A DNA stretch of 21,172 bases, taken from positions 1 through 21,172 of the forward strand of contig CAAEAE010000001.1 of assembly GCA_900753715.1 (NCBI GenBank), in the 5' to 3' direction. This stretch comes from an uncultured Roseburia sp. Lineage in GTDB: Bacteria; Bacillota_A; Clostridia; Lachnospirales; Lachnospiraceae. The notes below the pieces were generated by a model. The model was not told the DNA's origin. It did no database searches and saw nothing but the letters and a program-made list of their open reading frames with translations. The translations under genes were made by a program, and so were the position numbers. Shown in pieces: positions 6,598 through 14,871 of the stretch. The first letter of the stretch is position 1; every line of letters starts with the position of its first letter.

Positions 6598-8334
6598 ATG
6601 AAAGCACTGTTAGTGGCAATCAATGCAAAATACATTCATTCAAATCTTGCCGTGTATAATCTGAAAGCATACGCGGATGCAAATTCAGGGGAAAAAGACA
6701 GTGGGACAATCCGGATTGCGGAGTATACCATCAATAACCAGACGATGTCCATTTTAGAAGGAATTTATCGGGAAAAACCGGATTTGCTGTGCTTTTCCTG
6801 CTACATCTGGAACATTACGATGGTGGAAGAACTAATCGCAGAATATCATAAGCTCTGCCCGGATGTTCCAATCTGGGTGGGAGGTCCGGAAGTGTCTTAC
6901 GAAGTAGAGACTTTTCTGGAAGAACATCCGGAAGTGACCGGTATCATGATGGGAGAGGGAGAAAAGACATTTTGCGAGGTGTACCGCTATTACCAGGGAT
7001 ACGGGGAATCGCTTGCGGAAATTGACGGAATCGCATATCACAGAGGAACGGAAATTGCAATTACAAAGGCACGCGCTGTGATGGATATGGACGAGATACC
7101 GTTTTGCTATGGGCACATTGAGGATTTCAAAAACAAGATTATCTATTACGAGACGAGCCGCGGCTGTCCGTTTCGTTGCAGCTATTGTCTCTCTTCCGTG
7201 GAAAAACAACTGCGGTTTCGCAGCTTTTCGCTGGTAAAAAAAGAGCTTGCTTATTTCCTTGAAAAAGAGGTTGCACAGGTGAAATTTGTCGACCGTACCT
7301 TTAACTGCGACCATAAACACGCCATGGAAGTCTGGTCTTTTATCAAAGAGCATGATAACGGAATTACGAATTTTCATTTTGAAATTTCAGCCGATCTTCT
7401 GACTGAGGAGGAATTGGCACTTCTAGCGTCCATGCGTCCGGGACTCGTGCAGCTTGAAATCGGCGTGCAGTCTACAAATGACGCGACAATTACGGAAATC
7501 CACCGCACGATGCAGTTAAACCGCCTGAAAGAAACGGTTCGTGCCGTGCAGAAGGGGCAGAATATCCACGAGCACTTAGACCTGATTGCAGGGCTTCCTT
7601 ATGAGGACTATAAGCGGTTTGGAATCTCCTTTGACGATATCTATGCACTAAAGCCAAATCAGTTGCAGCTTGGATTTTTAAAAGTGCTCAAAGGCTCCTA
7701 TATGTATGAGCACGCACAGGAATACGGTATCTGCTACCGAAGCTGTGCGCCTTACGAGGTGTTACAGACCAAATGGCTGACGTTTGACGATGTGATAGCC
7801 ATCAAACAGGTGGAGGAGATGCTCGAGGTCTATTACAACAGCGGGCAGTTTGAACTGACGATAAAACTGTTAGAGCCGTTGTTTGACAGCGCATTTGCAA
7901 TGTATCAGGAGTTTGGAAGATTTTATGACCGAAATGGCTACTTTGCGATGAGCCATTCGAGAATCCGCCGCTCGGAGATACTCCTTGAATTCATGACAGA
8001 GCGTGGCATTGACGGGGAGACAAAGCAGTTATTGCAGGAGAGTCTGATTTATGACCTTTATCTGCGGGAAAATTGCAAGAGCCGTCCGGCGTGGGCGGAC
8101 AATCTGTCGGAATGGAAAGCGGTGAGCCGTGCATACGTGACCGGAGGAAAACAGAATCATGTGGAGCGTTTCCATTATCATTTTCCGGGAAAAGAAGTAA
8201 AAACGGCAACGTCTCTTCCGGAGAGGTTAAAAGAGCCGTGCTACCTGCTGTTTGACTATACAAAAAGAGACCCGTTGGATCATCAGGCGGCAGTCACAGA
8301 GTGCGATGGGAGGGTGTCAGATGAGCGAAAATAA
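6598..8334 (+). CDS. B12-binding domain radical SAM protein, DUF4080 type
   Basis: A 578-residue protein. An N-terminal cobalamin-binding-like Rossmann domain (about 1-140) opens MKALLVAINAKYIHSNLAV and lacks the classical DxHxxG. A radical SAM domain (about 180-380) follows, with C190, C194 and C197 in GCPFRCSYC as the 4Fe-4S ligands. The C-terminal region (about 385-575) is DUF4080-like. Such proteins are predicted radical SAM methylases or rearranging enzymes; the substrate is unknown. I choose ATG 6598 over an upstream in-frame ATG at 6568, because the family begins at this motif and a GGAG lies just before it, although the spacing is short. The last 14 bases overlap the start of the exonuclease gene, suggesting translational coupling. 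Confidence 0.88.
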   Translation: MKALLVAINAKYIHSNLAVYNLKAYADANSGEKDSGTIRIAEYTINNQTMSILEGIYREKPDLLCFSCYIWNITMVEELIAEYHKLCPDVPIWVGGPEVSYEVETFLEEHPEVTGIMMGEGEKTFCEVYRYYQGYGESLAEIDGIAYHRGTEIAITKARAVMDMDEIPFCYGHIEDFKNKIIYYETSRGCPFRCSYCLSSVEKQLRFRSFSLVKKELAYFLEKEVAQVKFVDRTFNCDHKHAMEVWSFIKEHDNGITNFHFEISADLLTEEELALLASMRPGLVQLEIGVQSTNDATITEIHRTMQLNRLKETVRAVQKGQNIHEHLDLIAGLPYEDYKRFGISFDDIYALKPNQLQLGFLKVLKGSYMYEHAQEYGICYRSCAPYEVLQTKWLTFDDVIAIKQVEEMLEVYYNSGQFELTIKLLEPLFDSAFAMYQEFGRFYDRNGYFAMSHSRIRRSEILLEFMTERGIDGETKQLLQESLIYDLYLRENCKSRPAWADNLSEWKAVSRAYVTGGKQNHVERFHYHFPGKEVKTATSLPERLKEPCYLLFDYTKRDPLDHQAAVTECDGRVSDERK

Positions 8335-9073
8335 AGTTCCCGCAGTCCTCTTGGATTACGTCGTGATTGACCTTGAGATGACCGGACTGCGCGTGAAAAC
8401 AGACCGGATATTAGAGGTTGGCGCTGTGCGGGTGAGAAATGGCGTTCCGGTCGCGGAATACGAAAGTCTGGTGCGCCAGGAGTGCGTGATTTCACCGGAG
8501 GTGCAGAAACTGACGGGGATTACGGCAGAGATGACAGCAGGTGGGGAACCGGAAGAAGAAGTTTTGCCGGAATTTTTAGAATTTCTCGGGGAAGATGTCC
8601 TGGCGGGACAGAATGTCATCTTTGATTACAGCTTTTTGAAACAGTGGGCGGTAAATCACAAGTATAGTTTTGAACGCAGAGCGGTTGACACGTTAAAGCT
8701 CGCAAGAAAATTTCTCCCGGCAGAGCAGAAGAAGGACTTGGAGAGCCTTTGCACCTATTATGGAATTTCGCGGGAAAATGCCCACCGCGCGCTTGACGAT
8801 GCGAGGGAAACACAACAATTACTGGAAAGGCTGAAAGAGGAATATGCGAAGAAAGAGCCTGAGGCGTTTGTTCCGGTGGCATTGCAGTGCAAGGTCAAAA
8901 AACAGACACCTGCAACGGAGCATCAGAAAAGCTATCTGCGAAAATATGCGGCGTATTACGGAATTGCGATAGAAGAAAATCTCGATTTGCTCACAAGAAG
9001 TGAAGCGTCAAGGCTGACGGACTGCCTGATTGCACAGTACGGAAAACTGCCGGCAGGGGAAAAACGGGGTTAG
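8321..9073 (+). CDS. DnaQ/PolC-type DEDDh 3'-5' exonuclease
   Basis: A 250-residue protein whose first 175 residues form a DEDDh exonuclease domain. D17 and E19 lie in VIDLEMTG, D102 in NVIFDYSFL, and H155 and D160 in AHRALDDA. All catalytic positions are present. The closest relatives in Firmicutes are the PolC-type exonuclease domains and stand-alone DnaQ-like proteins used in repair, proofreading or RNA trimming. The tail (about 195-250) has a TPATEHQKSYLRKYA start and an LTRSEASRL motif, and looks like a small helical nucleic-acid-binding module (inference). GGGAGGG at 8308-8314, 6 bases before the ATG, fixes this start. An open frame extends upstream only inside the preceding gene. The stop codon overlaps the convergent gene's stop (TTAG, 9070-9073). 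Confidence 0.88.
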   Translation: MSENKVPAVLLDYVVIDLEMTGLRVKTDRILEVGAVRVRNGVPVAEYESLVRQECVISPEVQKLTGITAEMTAGGEPEEEVLPEFLEFLGEDVLAGQNVIFDYSFLKQWAVNHKYSFERRAVDTLKLARKFLPAEQKKDLESLCTYYGISRENAHRALDDARETQQLLERLKEEYAKKEPEAFVPVALQCKVKKQTPATEHQKSYLRKYAAYYGIAIEENLDLLTRSEASRLTDCLIAQYGKLPAGEKRG

Positions 9074-9675
9074 GATGCCTGTTTTTCCGCAAGCTTTGCG
9101 AGAATCGGCGCACGCATCAGAGAGTCGAGAGCGTCTGCCTGCGCAATTAAGGAATCAATAGCTGACGGTCTGCCCTCGCTGATATATAAATCTGCTAAGA
9201 GGCTGTAGGCAGTCGAAGAGTCGGAACCGGTAGAAATCTCGTATTCGAGTACGGTGACCGCTTCTCTGTCGTAACCGTTTGCATGAAGCGCCGCAGCGTA
9301 GTCGGTCAGCGTGCGGCAGAGCAGGAGATAATTATCGCTGTACTGGGTGAGAAGACCGATGTTTGCAGTTCCATAAAGCAGCTTTAAATCCGTGTTCGTC
9401 TGTCTGCCGAGATTTAAGATTTTCTGACCGGAAAGCTCTGTAAGGGTCGATTCCAGTGCAGATATTTCGTCTGTTTTGCAGATACCTATTGGAAAATGGT
9501 CCAAAGGTATGGTAAGATAGGGAAGATTGCTGATATCTTTCCGGCGGACACTGTTTGCCTGTTCTTCACGTTCCCAGAAAGCAGAATCTGTATCCTGCTG
9601 GGCGCGGATGCCACGTTTGCGGAAAAGTGAGAACAAAGAGATGGCAATAATAAATAAAGGTAAAATAGTAACCAT
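9070..9675 (-). CDS. Membrane-anchored TPR-like hypothetical protein
   Basis: A 201-residue protein that I do not recognise by name. Residues 1-18 are a hydrophobic helix followed by RKRG, which predicts a single N-terminal anchor with the rest cytoplasmic (N-out). The C-terminal half (about 120-195) is made of amphipathic helices with TPR-like spacing, around YAAALHANGYDREAVTVLE and AYSLLADLYISEGRPSAID. This suggests a protein-interaction scaffold. AAGGATG precedes the ATG. It is convergent to the exonuclease gene with a 4-base overlap, leaving no room for a terminator between them. Its upstream region is shared with a divergent 34-codon membrane protein gene. Confidence 0.65.
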   Translation of the reverse strand: MVTILPLFIIAISLFSLFRKRGIRAQQDTDSAFWEREEQANSVRRKDISNLPYLTIPLDHFPIGICKTDEISALESTLTELSGQKILNLGRQTNTDLKLLYGTANIGLLTQYSDNYLLLCRTLTDYAAALHANGYDREAVTVLEYEISTGSDSSTAYSLLADLYISEGRPSAIDSLIAQADALDSLMRAPILAKLAEKQAS

Positions 9676-9720
9676 AGAAACATCCTTTCTTAGAACAAGT
9701 CATAAAATGAGGTGAAGCAT

Positions 9721-9825
9721 ATGTATAATTTTGGAAATAAGAAAAACAAAAAACTGATGTCAGTTATCATTATCGTTGTAGTTGCAGCGATGCTTCTCAC
9801 GACAGTACTTGCAGCGCTTATGTAA
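9721..9825 (+). CDS. 34-residue single-pass membrane protein
   Basis: A short ORF with a clear TGAGGTGA ribosome binding site at 9708-9715, 5 bases before the ATG. It encodes a Lys/Asn-rich N-terminus (MYNFGNKKNKK) followed by one hydrophobic helix of about 20 residues to the C-terminus. That is the typical shape of a small membrane protein with a cytoplasmic N-terminus. I do not recognise a family. The strong ribosome binding site, the positive-inside layout and its location in an otherwise empty gap argue that it is real. It lies upstream of the VanW-domain gene, which has its own promoter. Confidence 0.6.
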   Translation: MYNFGNKKNKKLMSVIIIVVVAAMLLTTVLAALM

Positions 9826-9875
9826 AATATACTAAAAATCAAAAGCTCCGTCAAATATATTCGTGGTTATGCACC

Positions 9876-9903
9876 TTGAAAATGGAAGTGTTTGTGTTAA
9901 AAT
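9876..9903 (+). promoter_or_regulatory. Putative sigma-A promoter of the VanW-domain gene
   Basis: TTGAAA (9876-9881) and TAAAAT (9898-9903) have a 16-base spacer, about 48 bases before the start codon. Each hexamer matches consensus at five of six positions. Confidence 0.6.
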
Positions 9904-9951
9904 ATCAAATAAACTGAGCGAATTTTGAACGAAATGAGATAAGGGGAAAAC

Positions 9952-11625
9952 ATGAAGAAGATAATAAAAATGCTGCCCTTTTTGGCAATCGTGCTGGCTG
10001 CTGTACTTTTTAAAACGACAGCGGATATTTACGCAGAAGAAGAGGAACGGATTGCACAGGGCGTGTACATCGGAAATGTGAATGTCGGCGGAATGACGGC
10101 AGAAGAAGCAGAAAATGCAGTGGAAAGCTATGTGCAGAGTGTAAAGGACGCAACGATTACATTGGAGGCGGGAGAACGCAGTATTACGGTTCCGGCGTCA
10201 GAGTTTGAAATCGCTTTTTCCGGTGAGAATGTTGTAAATACAGCAATGGATATCTGCAAGAGCGGAAACTTAATCAAACGTTACAAGGATACCAAGGATT
10301 TGGAGAACGGAACAAAAGTGGTAGAAATGTCACTTACAGTCGACCATACGGCAGTTGCAGACCTTCTGGACACACAGGCAGCAAACTTAAATCAGGATGC
10401 TGTGGATTACGGACTGGTGCGTGAAAACAGCGGATTTACCATTACAGAGGGCAGACAGGGAATTGCAGTCAATGTGGATGAATCCGTGAGTGCGGTGGAA
10501 GAGTTCTTTAATGGTTCCTGGGATGGAAGTGATGCAGCGATTTCACTTGTTGCTGATATCGTAGAACCGAAGGGTTCCATGGAAGAATTATCAAAAGTAA
10601 CAGATTTACTTGGAAGCTATCACACAAATTTCAGCGGCTCAACGGAAAACCGCTGTGAAAATGTCAGACTTGCAACCTCTAAAATCAACGGAACCGTGCT
10701 TTATCCGGGAGAAGAATTCTCTGTGCATGATGCCATTTCTCCAATTGATGCGGAAAGCGGTTATCAGCTTGCAGGAGCCTATGAGAATGGACAGACAGTA
10801 GAGTCTTACGGCGGTGGTGTCTGCCAGGTTTCTACGACCCTTTACAACGCAGTGCTGCTTGCAGAGTTAGAGATTACGCAGCGTTCCAATCACTCCATGA
10901 TTGTTACTTACGTGTCCCCATCTATGGATGCAGCGATTGCAGGAGATTACAAAGATTTAAAATTTAAAAATAATCAGGATATCCCTATTTATATAGAAGG
11001 ATATATTTCCGGAAAAGATTTGTATTTCAATATTTTCGGAGAGGAAACAAGACCGTCAAACCGCAAGGTGACTTATGAGAGCGAGATTGTTTCCGAGGAG
11101 GACCCGGGAACCCAGTTTGTGGCAACTGCTGACCCGGCAGGAACCCTGACGAAAACCCAGGGAAAACATCTGGGATATGTGGCAAGACTCTGGAAGATTG
11201 TGACTGTAGACGGTGTGGAAGAAAGCCGTGAGATATGGAACAACAGTACCTATCGTTCTTCCCCGAAGATTGTAAATGTTGGAACTGCGTCGGAAGACCC
11301 GAATGTAACGGCAGCGATAAATGCCGCAATTGCAACCGGAGATGAGGCAACGATTTATGCAGCAGTTGCACCTTATAATGCAGCGGCATCATCTGTTTTG
11401 ACACCACCGGCAGAGACACCTGCTGAGGGAACTACCGATGGTCAGACGCAGACGGATGGTCAGACGCAGACGGATGGTCAGACGCAGACTGAGAACCAGA
11501 CACAGACTGAGAACCAGACACAGACTGATGGTCAGACGCAGACGGATGGTCAGACGCAGACTGAGAACCCGGCAGAAGAACAGCCGGCAGACGCAAATAG
11601 TTCTGAGGGAGAAAATGCGCAGTAA
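9952..11625 (+). CDS. VanW family surface protein with peptidoglycan-binding-like domain
   Basis: A 557-residue exported protein. Residues 1-28 form a signal peptide or anchor (KK then a hydrophobic stretch ending near DIYAEE). A PG_binding_4-like domain spans about 45-200. The VanW domain (about 225-355) contains NGTVLYPGEEFSVHD (246-260) and GGGVCQVSTTLYNA (287-300). A G5-like segment follows at about 385-442. The C-terminus is a low-complexity linker with seven copies of the six-residue unit (D/E)(G/N)QTQT (496-537) and an acidic end. VanW proteins are found in cell envelopes and some vancomycin-resistance clusters; here there are no van genes, so envelope or cell-wall function is inferred, not resistance. 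AAGGGGA precedes the ATG by about 6 bases. Confidence 0.88.
   Translation: MKKIIKMLPFLAIVLAAVLFKTTADIYAEEEERIAQGVYIGNVNVGGMTAEEAENAVESYVQSVKDATITLEAGERSITVPASEFEIAFSGENVVNTAMDICKSGNLIKRYKDTKDLENGTKVVEMSLTVDHTAVADLLDTQAANLNQDAVDYGLVRENSGFTITEGRQGIAVNVDESVSAVEEFFNGSWDGSDAAISLVADIVEPKGSMEELSKVTDLLGSYHTNFSGSTENRCENVRLATSKINGTVLYPGEEFSVHDAISPIDAESGYQLAGAYENGQTVESYGGGVCQVSTTLYNAVLLAELEITQRSNHSMIVTYVSPSMDAAIAGDYKDLKFKNNQDIPIYIEGYISGKDLYFNIFGEETRPSNRKVTYESEIVSEEDPGTQFVATADPAGTLTKTQGKHLGYVARLWKIVTVDGVEESREIWNNSTYRSSPKIVNVGTASEDPNVTAAINAAIATGDEATIYAAVAPYNAAASSVLTPPAETPAEGTTDGQTQTDGQTQTDGQTQTENQTQTENQTQTDGQTQTDGQTQTENPAEEQPADANSSEGENAQ
11437..11562 (+). repeat. 18-bp coding tandem repeat, seven copies
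   Basis: Seven head-to-tail 18-base units, related to GATGGTCAGACGCAGACG, encode DGQTQT or ENQTQT in the VanW protein tail. Copies 4 and 5 are the ENQTQT variant. The unit is a multiple of three, so copy-number changes keep the frame. Confidence 0.9.
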
Positions 11626-11650
11626 TCGCATTTATAAAAAGTAGATAAAA

Positions 11651-11672
11651 GGCTGCCCAGCTATGGGCGGCC
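11651..11672. other. Intercistronic hairpin
   Basis: An 8-bp GC-rich stem (GGCTGCCC with GGGCGGCC, one G-T wobble) has a 6-base loop. No T-run follows on the plus strand. It is more likely an mRNA-processing or stability element, or a weak attenuator, than a full terminator. Confidence 0.4.
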
Positions 11673-11696
11673 TAAAACTGTAAAATGGGGGTTGCC

Positions 11697-12686
11697 ATGA
11701 AGATAGGAAAAGTACCCGAAAATGTATTAAAACGGGCAGTGTTTAAACAGATACATACCAGAAGACCGGAGATTTTGTTGGGAGCAGGAGTCGGAGAGGA
11801 CTGCGCAGCGGTAAAGCTTGCAGACGATGAAGTGCTTGTGATGTCTACGGACCCGATTACCGGAACTGCGCAGGACATCGGAACGCTTGCTATCCAGATT
11901 ACGGCAAATGACCTTGCAAGCTCAGGCGCAGAGCCGGTTGGCGTACTGCTTACCGTACTGCTTCCACCGGATGCGAAGGAGTCACAGTTAAAGCTTATGA
12001 TGCAGCAGGTGGAGGATGCCTGTATCGAAGCCAAAATCCAGGTTATGGGCGGACATACGGAAGTGACACCTGTAGTGACACAGCCGGTAGTTTCTGTCTG
12101 CGGTGTCGGAAAAGTGAAGGAAGGGCATCTGGTATCGACCGCGGGCGCAAGACCGGGAATGGATATCCTTGTGACCAAGTGGATTGGAATCGAGGGAACG
12201 GCAATCCTTGCAAAAGAAAAAGAAGAAGACTTAAAGCAGCGTTTTCCTGCTCCGTTTGTGGAGAAGGCAAAGGAGCTTGATGCGTATATCTCTGTATTAT
12301 CAGAGGCCGCAGTCGCCACGAAGTCTGGCGTTAGTGCCATGCACGATGTGACGGAGGGCGGCATCTTTGGCGCACTCTGGGAAATGGCAGAGGCATCTGG
12401 CGTCGGACTTGAAATTGATTTGAAGAAAATCCCGATTCGTCAGGAAACAGTGGAAATCTGCGAATATTTCGGGATAAATCCCTATGAACTGATTTCAAGC
12501 GGCAGTATGTTAATGGCTGCAAAGGATGGAAATACGCTGGTACGAAACCTTGAAAAGGCAGGAATTCCGGCCGCTGTCATCGGAAAAGCAGTGGAAGGCA
12601 AAGACCGCGTGATTTTAAACGGGGATGAGAAGCGATTTTTAGAGCAGCCCAAGGTAGATGAACTCTATCGGGCATTAGATCAATAG
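11697..12686 (+). CDS. AIR synthase / HypE-like ATP-binding protein
   Basis: A 329-residue member of the PurM/HypE/ThiL ATP-grasp-unrelated superfamily. It has the nucleotide- and metal-binding region around GVGEDCAA (31-38), STDPITG (50-56), NDLASSGAEP (71-80) and GGHTEVTP (118-125). The GGHTEVTP motif is closest to HypE. True HypE ends in a PRIC-like Cys that receives the carbamoyl group; this protein ends without Cys, and no hyp genes are nearby, so hydrogenase maturation is unlikely. The real substrate is unknown. I place the start at ATG 11697 because GGGGG at 11687-11691 is 5 bases upstream; ATG 11685, four codons earlier, has no ribosome binding site. It is followed 15 bases later by the Lrp-family gene. 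Confidence 0.8.
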   Translation: MKIGKVPENVLKRAVFKQIHTRRPEILLGAGVGEDCAAVKLADDEVLVMSTDPITGTAQDIGTLAIQITANDLASSGAEPVGVLLTVLLPPDAKESQLKLMMQQVEDACIEAKIQVMGGHTEVTPVVTQPVVSVCGVGKVKEGHLVSTAGARPGMDILVTKWIGIEGTAILAKEKEEDLKQRFPAPFVEKAKELDAYISVLSEAAVATKSGVSAMHDVTEGGIFGALWEMAEASGVGLEIDLKKIPIRQETVEICEYFGINPYELISSGSMLMAAKDGNTLVRNLEKAGIPAAVIGKAVEGKDRVILNGDEKRFLEQPKVDELYRALDQ

Positions 12687-12701
12687 ATGGGAGAAAACAG
12701 A

Positions 12702-13178
12702 ATGCGTGAAAAAATATTAACTTTTATAGAAAAAAACAGTCGGATTGACTTAAAGGAACTGGCAATTATCATGGGCGTGGATGAGGCGTCTGTTTTAAAT
12801 GAATTACAGAAAATGGAAGAGGAACACATTATCTGTGGCTATCATACACTGATTGACTGGGATAAGGCAGGTATCGAAAAGGTGACAGCACTCATCGAGG
12901 TGCGTGTAACCCCGCAGAGAGGAATGGGATTTGACAAATTTGCAGAGCGCATTTATAACTATCCGGAGGTAAATTCTGTTTATCTGATTTCCGGAGGTTT
13001 TGATTTCATGGTAACGATTGAGGGTAAGACACTGCGTGAGGTTTCCCAGTTTGTCTCCGATAAACTTTCACCGCTTGATTCTGTCTTAAGTACAAAGACG
13101 AATTTTATTCTGAAAAAATACAAAGACCATGGAACCGTTATGGCAGAACCGGCAAAAGATGAAAGGATAGAGATGTAA
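12702..13178 (+). CDS. Lrp/AsnC family transcriptional regulator
   Basis: A 158-residue regulator with a winged helix at about 1-50 (DLKELAIIMGVDEASVLNEL) and an Lrp-type effector/RAM domain at about 60-140, including SGGFDFMV (97-104). Lrp/AsnC proteins bind small amino acids and control metabolic genes. ATG 12702 has GGGAG 8 bases upstream, whereas ATG 12687, five codons earlier, has no ribosome binding site. The aminotransferase gene starts one base after its stop. This Lrp-aminotransferase pair matches the arrangement of B. subtilis alaR-alaT (formerly yugG-yugH), so control of the adjacent aminotransferase by an amino acid is the natural inference. Confidence 0.85.
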   Translation: MREKILTFIEKNSRIDLKELAIIMGVDEASVLNELQKMEEEHIICGYHTLIDWDKAGIEKVTALIEVRVTPQRGMGFDKFAERIYNYPEVNSVYLISGGFDFMVTIEGKTLREVSQFVSDKLSPLDSVLSTKTNFILKKYKDHGTVMAEPAKDERIEM

Positions 13179-13179
13179 T

Positions 13180-14355
13180 ATGAGGGATCCATTAAATAAA
13201 ACAATTACAACGATCCAGCCGTCCGGAATCCGTAAGTTCTTTGATGTGGTGCATGAGATGAAGGATGCGATTTCTCTGGGTGTCGGTGAACCGGATTTTG
13301 ACACACCGTGGCATATCCGCGACGAGGGCATTTATTCCCTGGAAAAAGGAAAAACACATTACACCTCAAATGCAGGTTTAAAAGAATTAAAGACAGAGAT
13401 TAACCGTTATCTGAACCGTCATTACGGGTTGTCTTATGATGTGGATCATGAAATTATGGTAACAATTGGAGGCAGCGAAGCGATTGATGCGGCAATGCGT
13501 GCCATGTTAGATCCGGGGGACGAGGTTTTGATTCCACAGCCGAGTTATGTGTCCTATGTGCCATGTGCCGTTTTAGCGGGCGCAGTTCCGGTGGTCATCG
13601 AGTTAAAGGCAGAAAACGAATTCCGTCTGACCGCAGAAGAGTTAGAGGCTGCAATTACGCCAAAGACAAAACTTTTAGTACTTCCGTTCCCGAACAACCC
13701 GACCGGGGCAGTCATGGAAAAATCTGACCTTGAAAAGATTGCAGAAGTAATCAAAAAACACGATATTTTTGTACTGAGTGACGAAATCTACTCGGAACTT
13801 ACCTACCTTGAAAAACATGTGAGCATCGCATCTTTGCCTGGAATGTGGGAGAGAACGATTGTAATCAACGGTTTTTCCAAATCCCATGCGATGACCGGAT
13901 GGAGACTCGGTTATGCCTGCGGACCGCGTGTGATTATCGAGCAGATGATAAAGATTCATCAGTTTGCCATCATGTGTGCACCGTCTACCAGCCAGTATGC
14001 AGGGGTGGAAGCACTAAAAAACGGAGATGAGGATGTGGCACAGATGCGCGAGGAATATAACGGCCGCCGCCGCTATCTGTTACACCGTTTTAAAGAGATG
14101 GGACTTGAATGCTTTGAACCGTTTGGAGCGTTTTATGTGTTCCCGTGTATCAGTGAGTTTGGCATGACCTCCGAGGAGTTTGCAACGGAGCTTTTGAACA
14201 GACAAAAGCTTGCGGTTGTACCGGGAACGGCATTTGGGGATTGTGGCGAGGGATTTGTGCGTATTTCCTATGCCTACTCGTTAGAAAATCTCAAAAAGGC
14301 GATGGACCGCCTGGAAGCATTTATCACAGAATTGCGGGAGAGAGCAAATGGCTGA
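13180..14355 (+). CDS. PLP-dependent class I/II aminotransferase (AlaT/PatA-like)
   Basis: A 391-residue fold-type I aminotransferase of full family length. Visible PLP-site residues are the PNNPTG block (171-176), D201 and Y204 in LSDEIYSE, the Schiff-base lysine K234 in GFSKSHAMTGWRLG, and R242. The substrate-carboxylate Arg lies in GFVRISYA near the C-terminus. Candidate reactions are alanine, aspartate or aromatic transamination. The linked Lrp regulator suggests alanine or a related amino acid, but sequence alone does not decide. AAAGGA lies about 12 bases upstream, and the gene sits one base after the Lrp stop, so coupling is likely. Its last 8 bases overlap trmL. Confidence 0.87.
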   Translation: MRDPLNKTITTIQPSGIRKFFDVVHEMKDAISLGVGEPDFDTPWHIRDEGIYSLEKGKTHYTSNAGLKELKTEINRYLNRHYGLSYDVDHEIMVTIGGSEAIDAAMRAMLDPGDEVLIPQPSYVSYVPCAVLAGAVPVVIELKAENEFRLTAEELEAAITPKTKLLVLPFPNNPTGAVMEKSDLEKIAEVIKKHDIFVLSDEIYSELTYLEKHVSIASLPGMWERTIVINGFSKSHAMTGWRLGYACGPRVIIEQMIKIHQFAIMCAPSTSQYAGVEALKNGDEDVAQMREEYNGRRRYLLHRFKEMGLECFEPFGAFYVFPCISEFGMTSEEFATELLNRQKLAVVPGTAFGDCGEGFVRISYAYSLENLKKAMDRLEAFITELRERANG

Positions 14356-14851
14356 GTTAAATATTGTATTATATGAACCGGAAATTCCGGCAAATACGGG
14401 AAATATCGGAAGAACCTGTGTGGCAACAGGCACAAGGCTTCATCTGATTGAGCCGCTTGGCTTTCGCCTTGATGAGAAAGCCATCCGCAGAGCCGGAATG
14501 GATTACTGGAAAGATTTAGACGTAACGACGTATGTAAACTGGCAGGATTTCTGCGAGAAAAATCCGGGTGCAAAGATTTATATGGCAACGACCAAGGGAC
14601 GCCATGTATACACGGAGGTCTCCTATGAGCCGGACTGTTATATCATGTTCGGAAAAGAGAGTGCAGGAATCCCGGAAGAGATTTTAAAAGAAAATCCGGA
14701 TACCTGTGTGCGGATACCGATGATTGGGGAGACAAGGTCCTTAAATCTGTCAAACTCGGTGGCAATCGTGCTCTATGAGGCACTGCGCCAGAACCAGTTT
14801 GACCATATGAAGCTGCAGGGAGAACTTCATCGCCTGAAATGGGATGAATAG
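14348..14851 (+). CDS. trmL: tRNA (cytidine/uridine-34 2'-O)-methyltransferase TrmL
   Basis: A 167-residue SPOUT methyltransferase of normal family length. The three SPOUT motifs are present: NTGNIGRT (16-23), MFGKESAGIP (100-109) and the SAM-binding knot region IPMIGETRSLNLSNSVAI (123-140). The family (YibK/CspR) methylates the wobble ribose of certain leucine tRNAs using S-adenosylmethionine. GGGAGAG just upstream serves as the ribosome binding site, inside the aminotransferase gene, with an 8-base overlap. It is part of the same operon. Confidence 0.92.
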   Translation: MAELNIVLYEPEIPANTGNIGRTCVATGTRLHLIEPLGFRLDEKAIRRAGMDYWKDLDVTTYVNWQDFCEKNPGAKIYMATTKGRHVYTEVSYEPDCYIMFGKESAGIPEEILKENPDTCVRIPMIGETRSLNLSNSVAIVLYEALRQNQFDHMKLQGELHRLKWDE

Positions 14852-14871
14852 GAAGGAAAGAGTAACTGCAA

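Noticed and set aside
9952..11625. Vancomycin resistance determinant
   Set aside because: Only a VanW domain is present; no vanA/B-type ligase, vanX, vanH or van two-component genes are nearby, and VanW proteins are common in Clostridia.
11389..11644. Open frames on both strands across the VanW repeat region
   Set aside because: They arise because the 18-base repeat is free of stops in several frames; the VanW frame explains the sequence.
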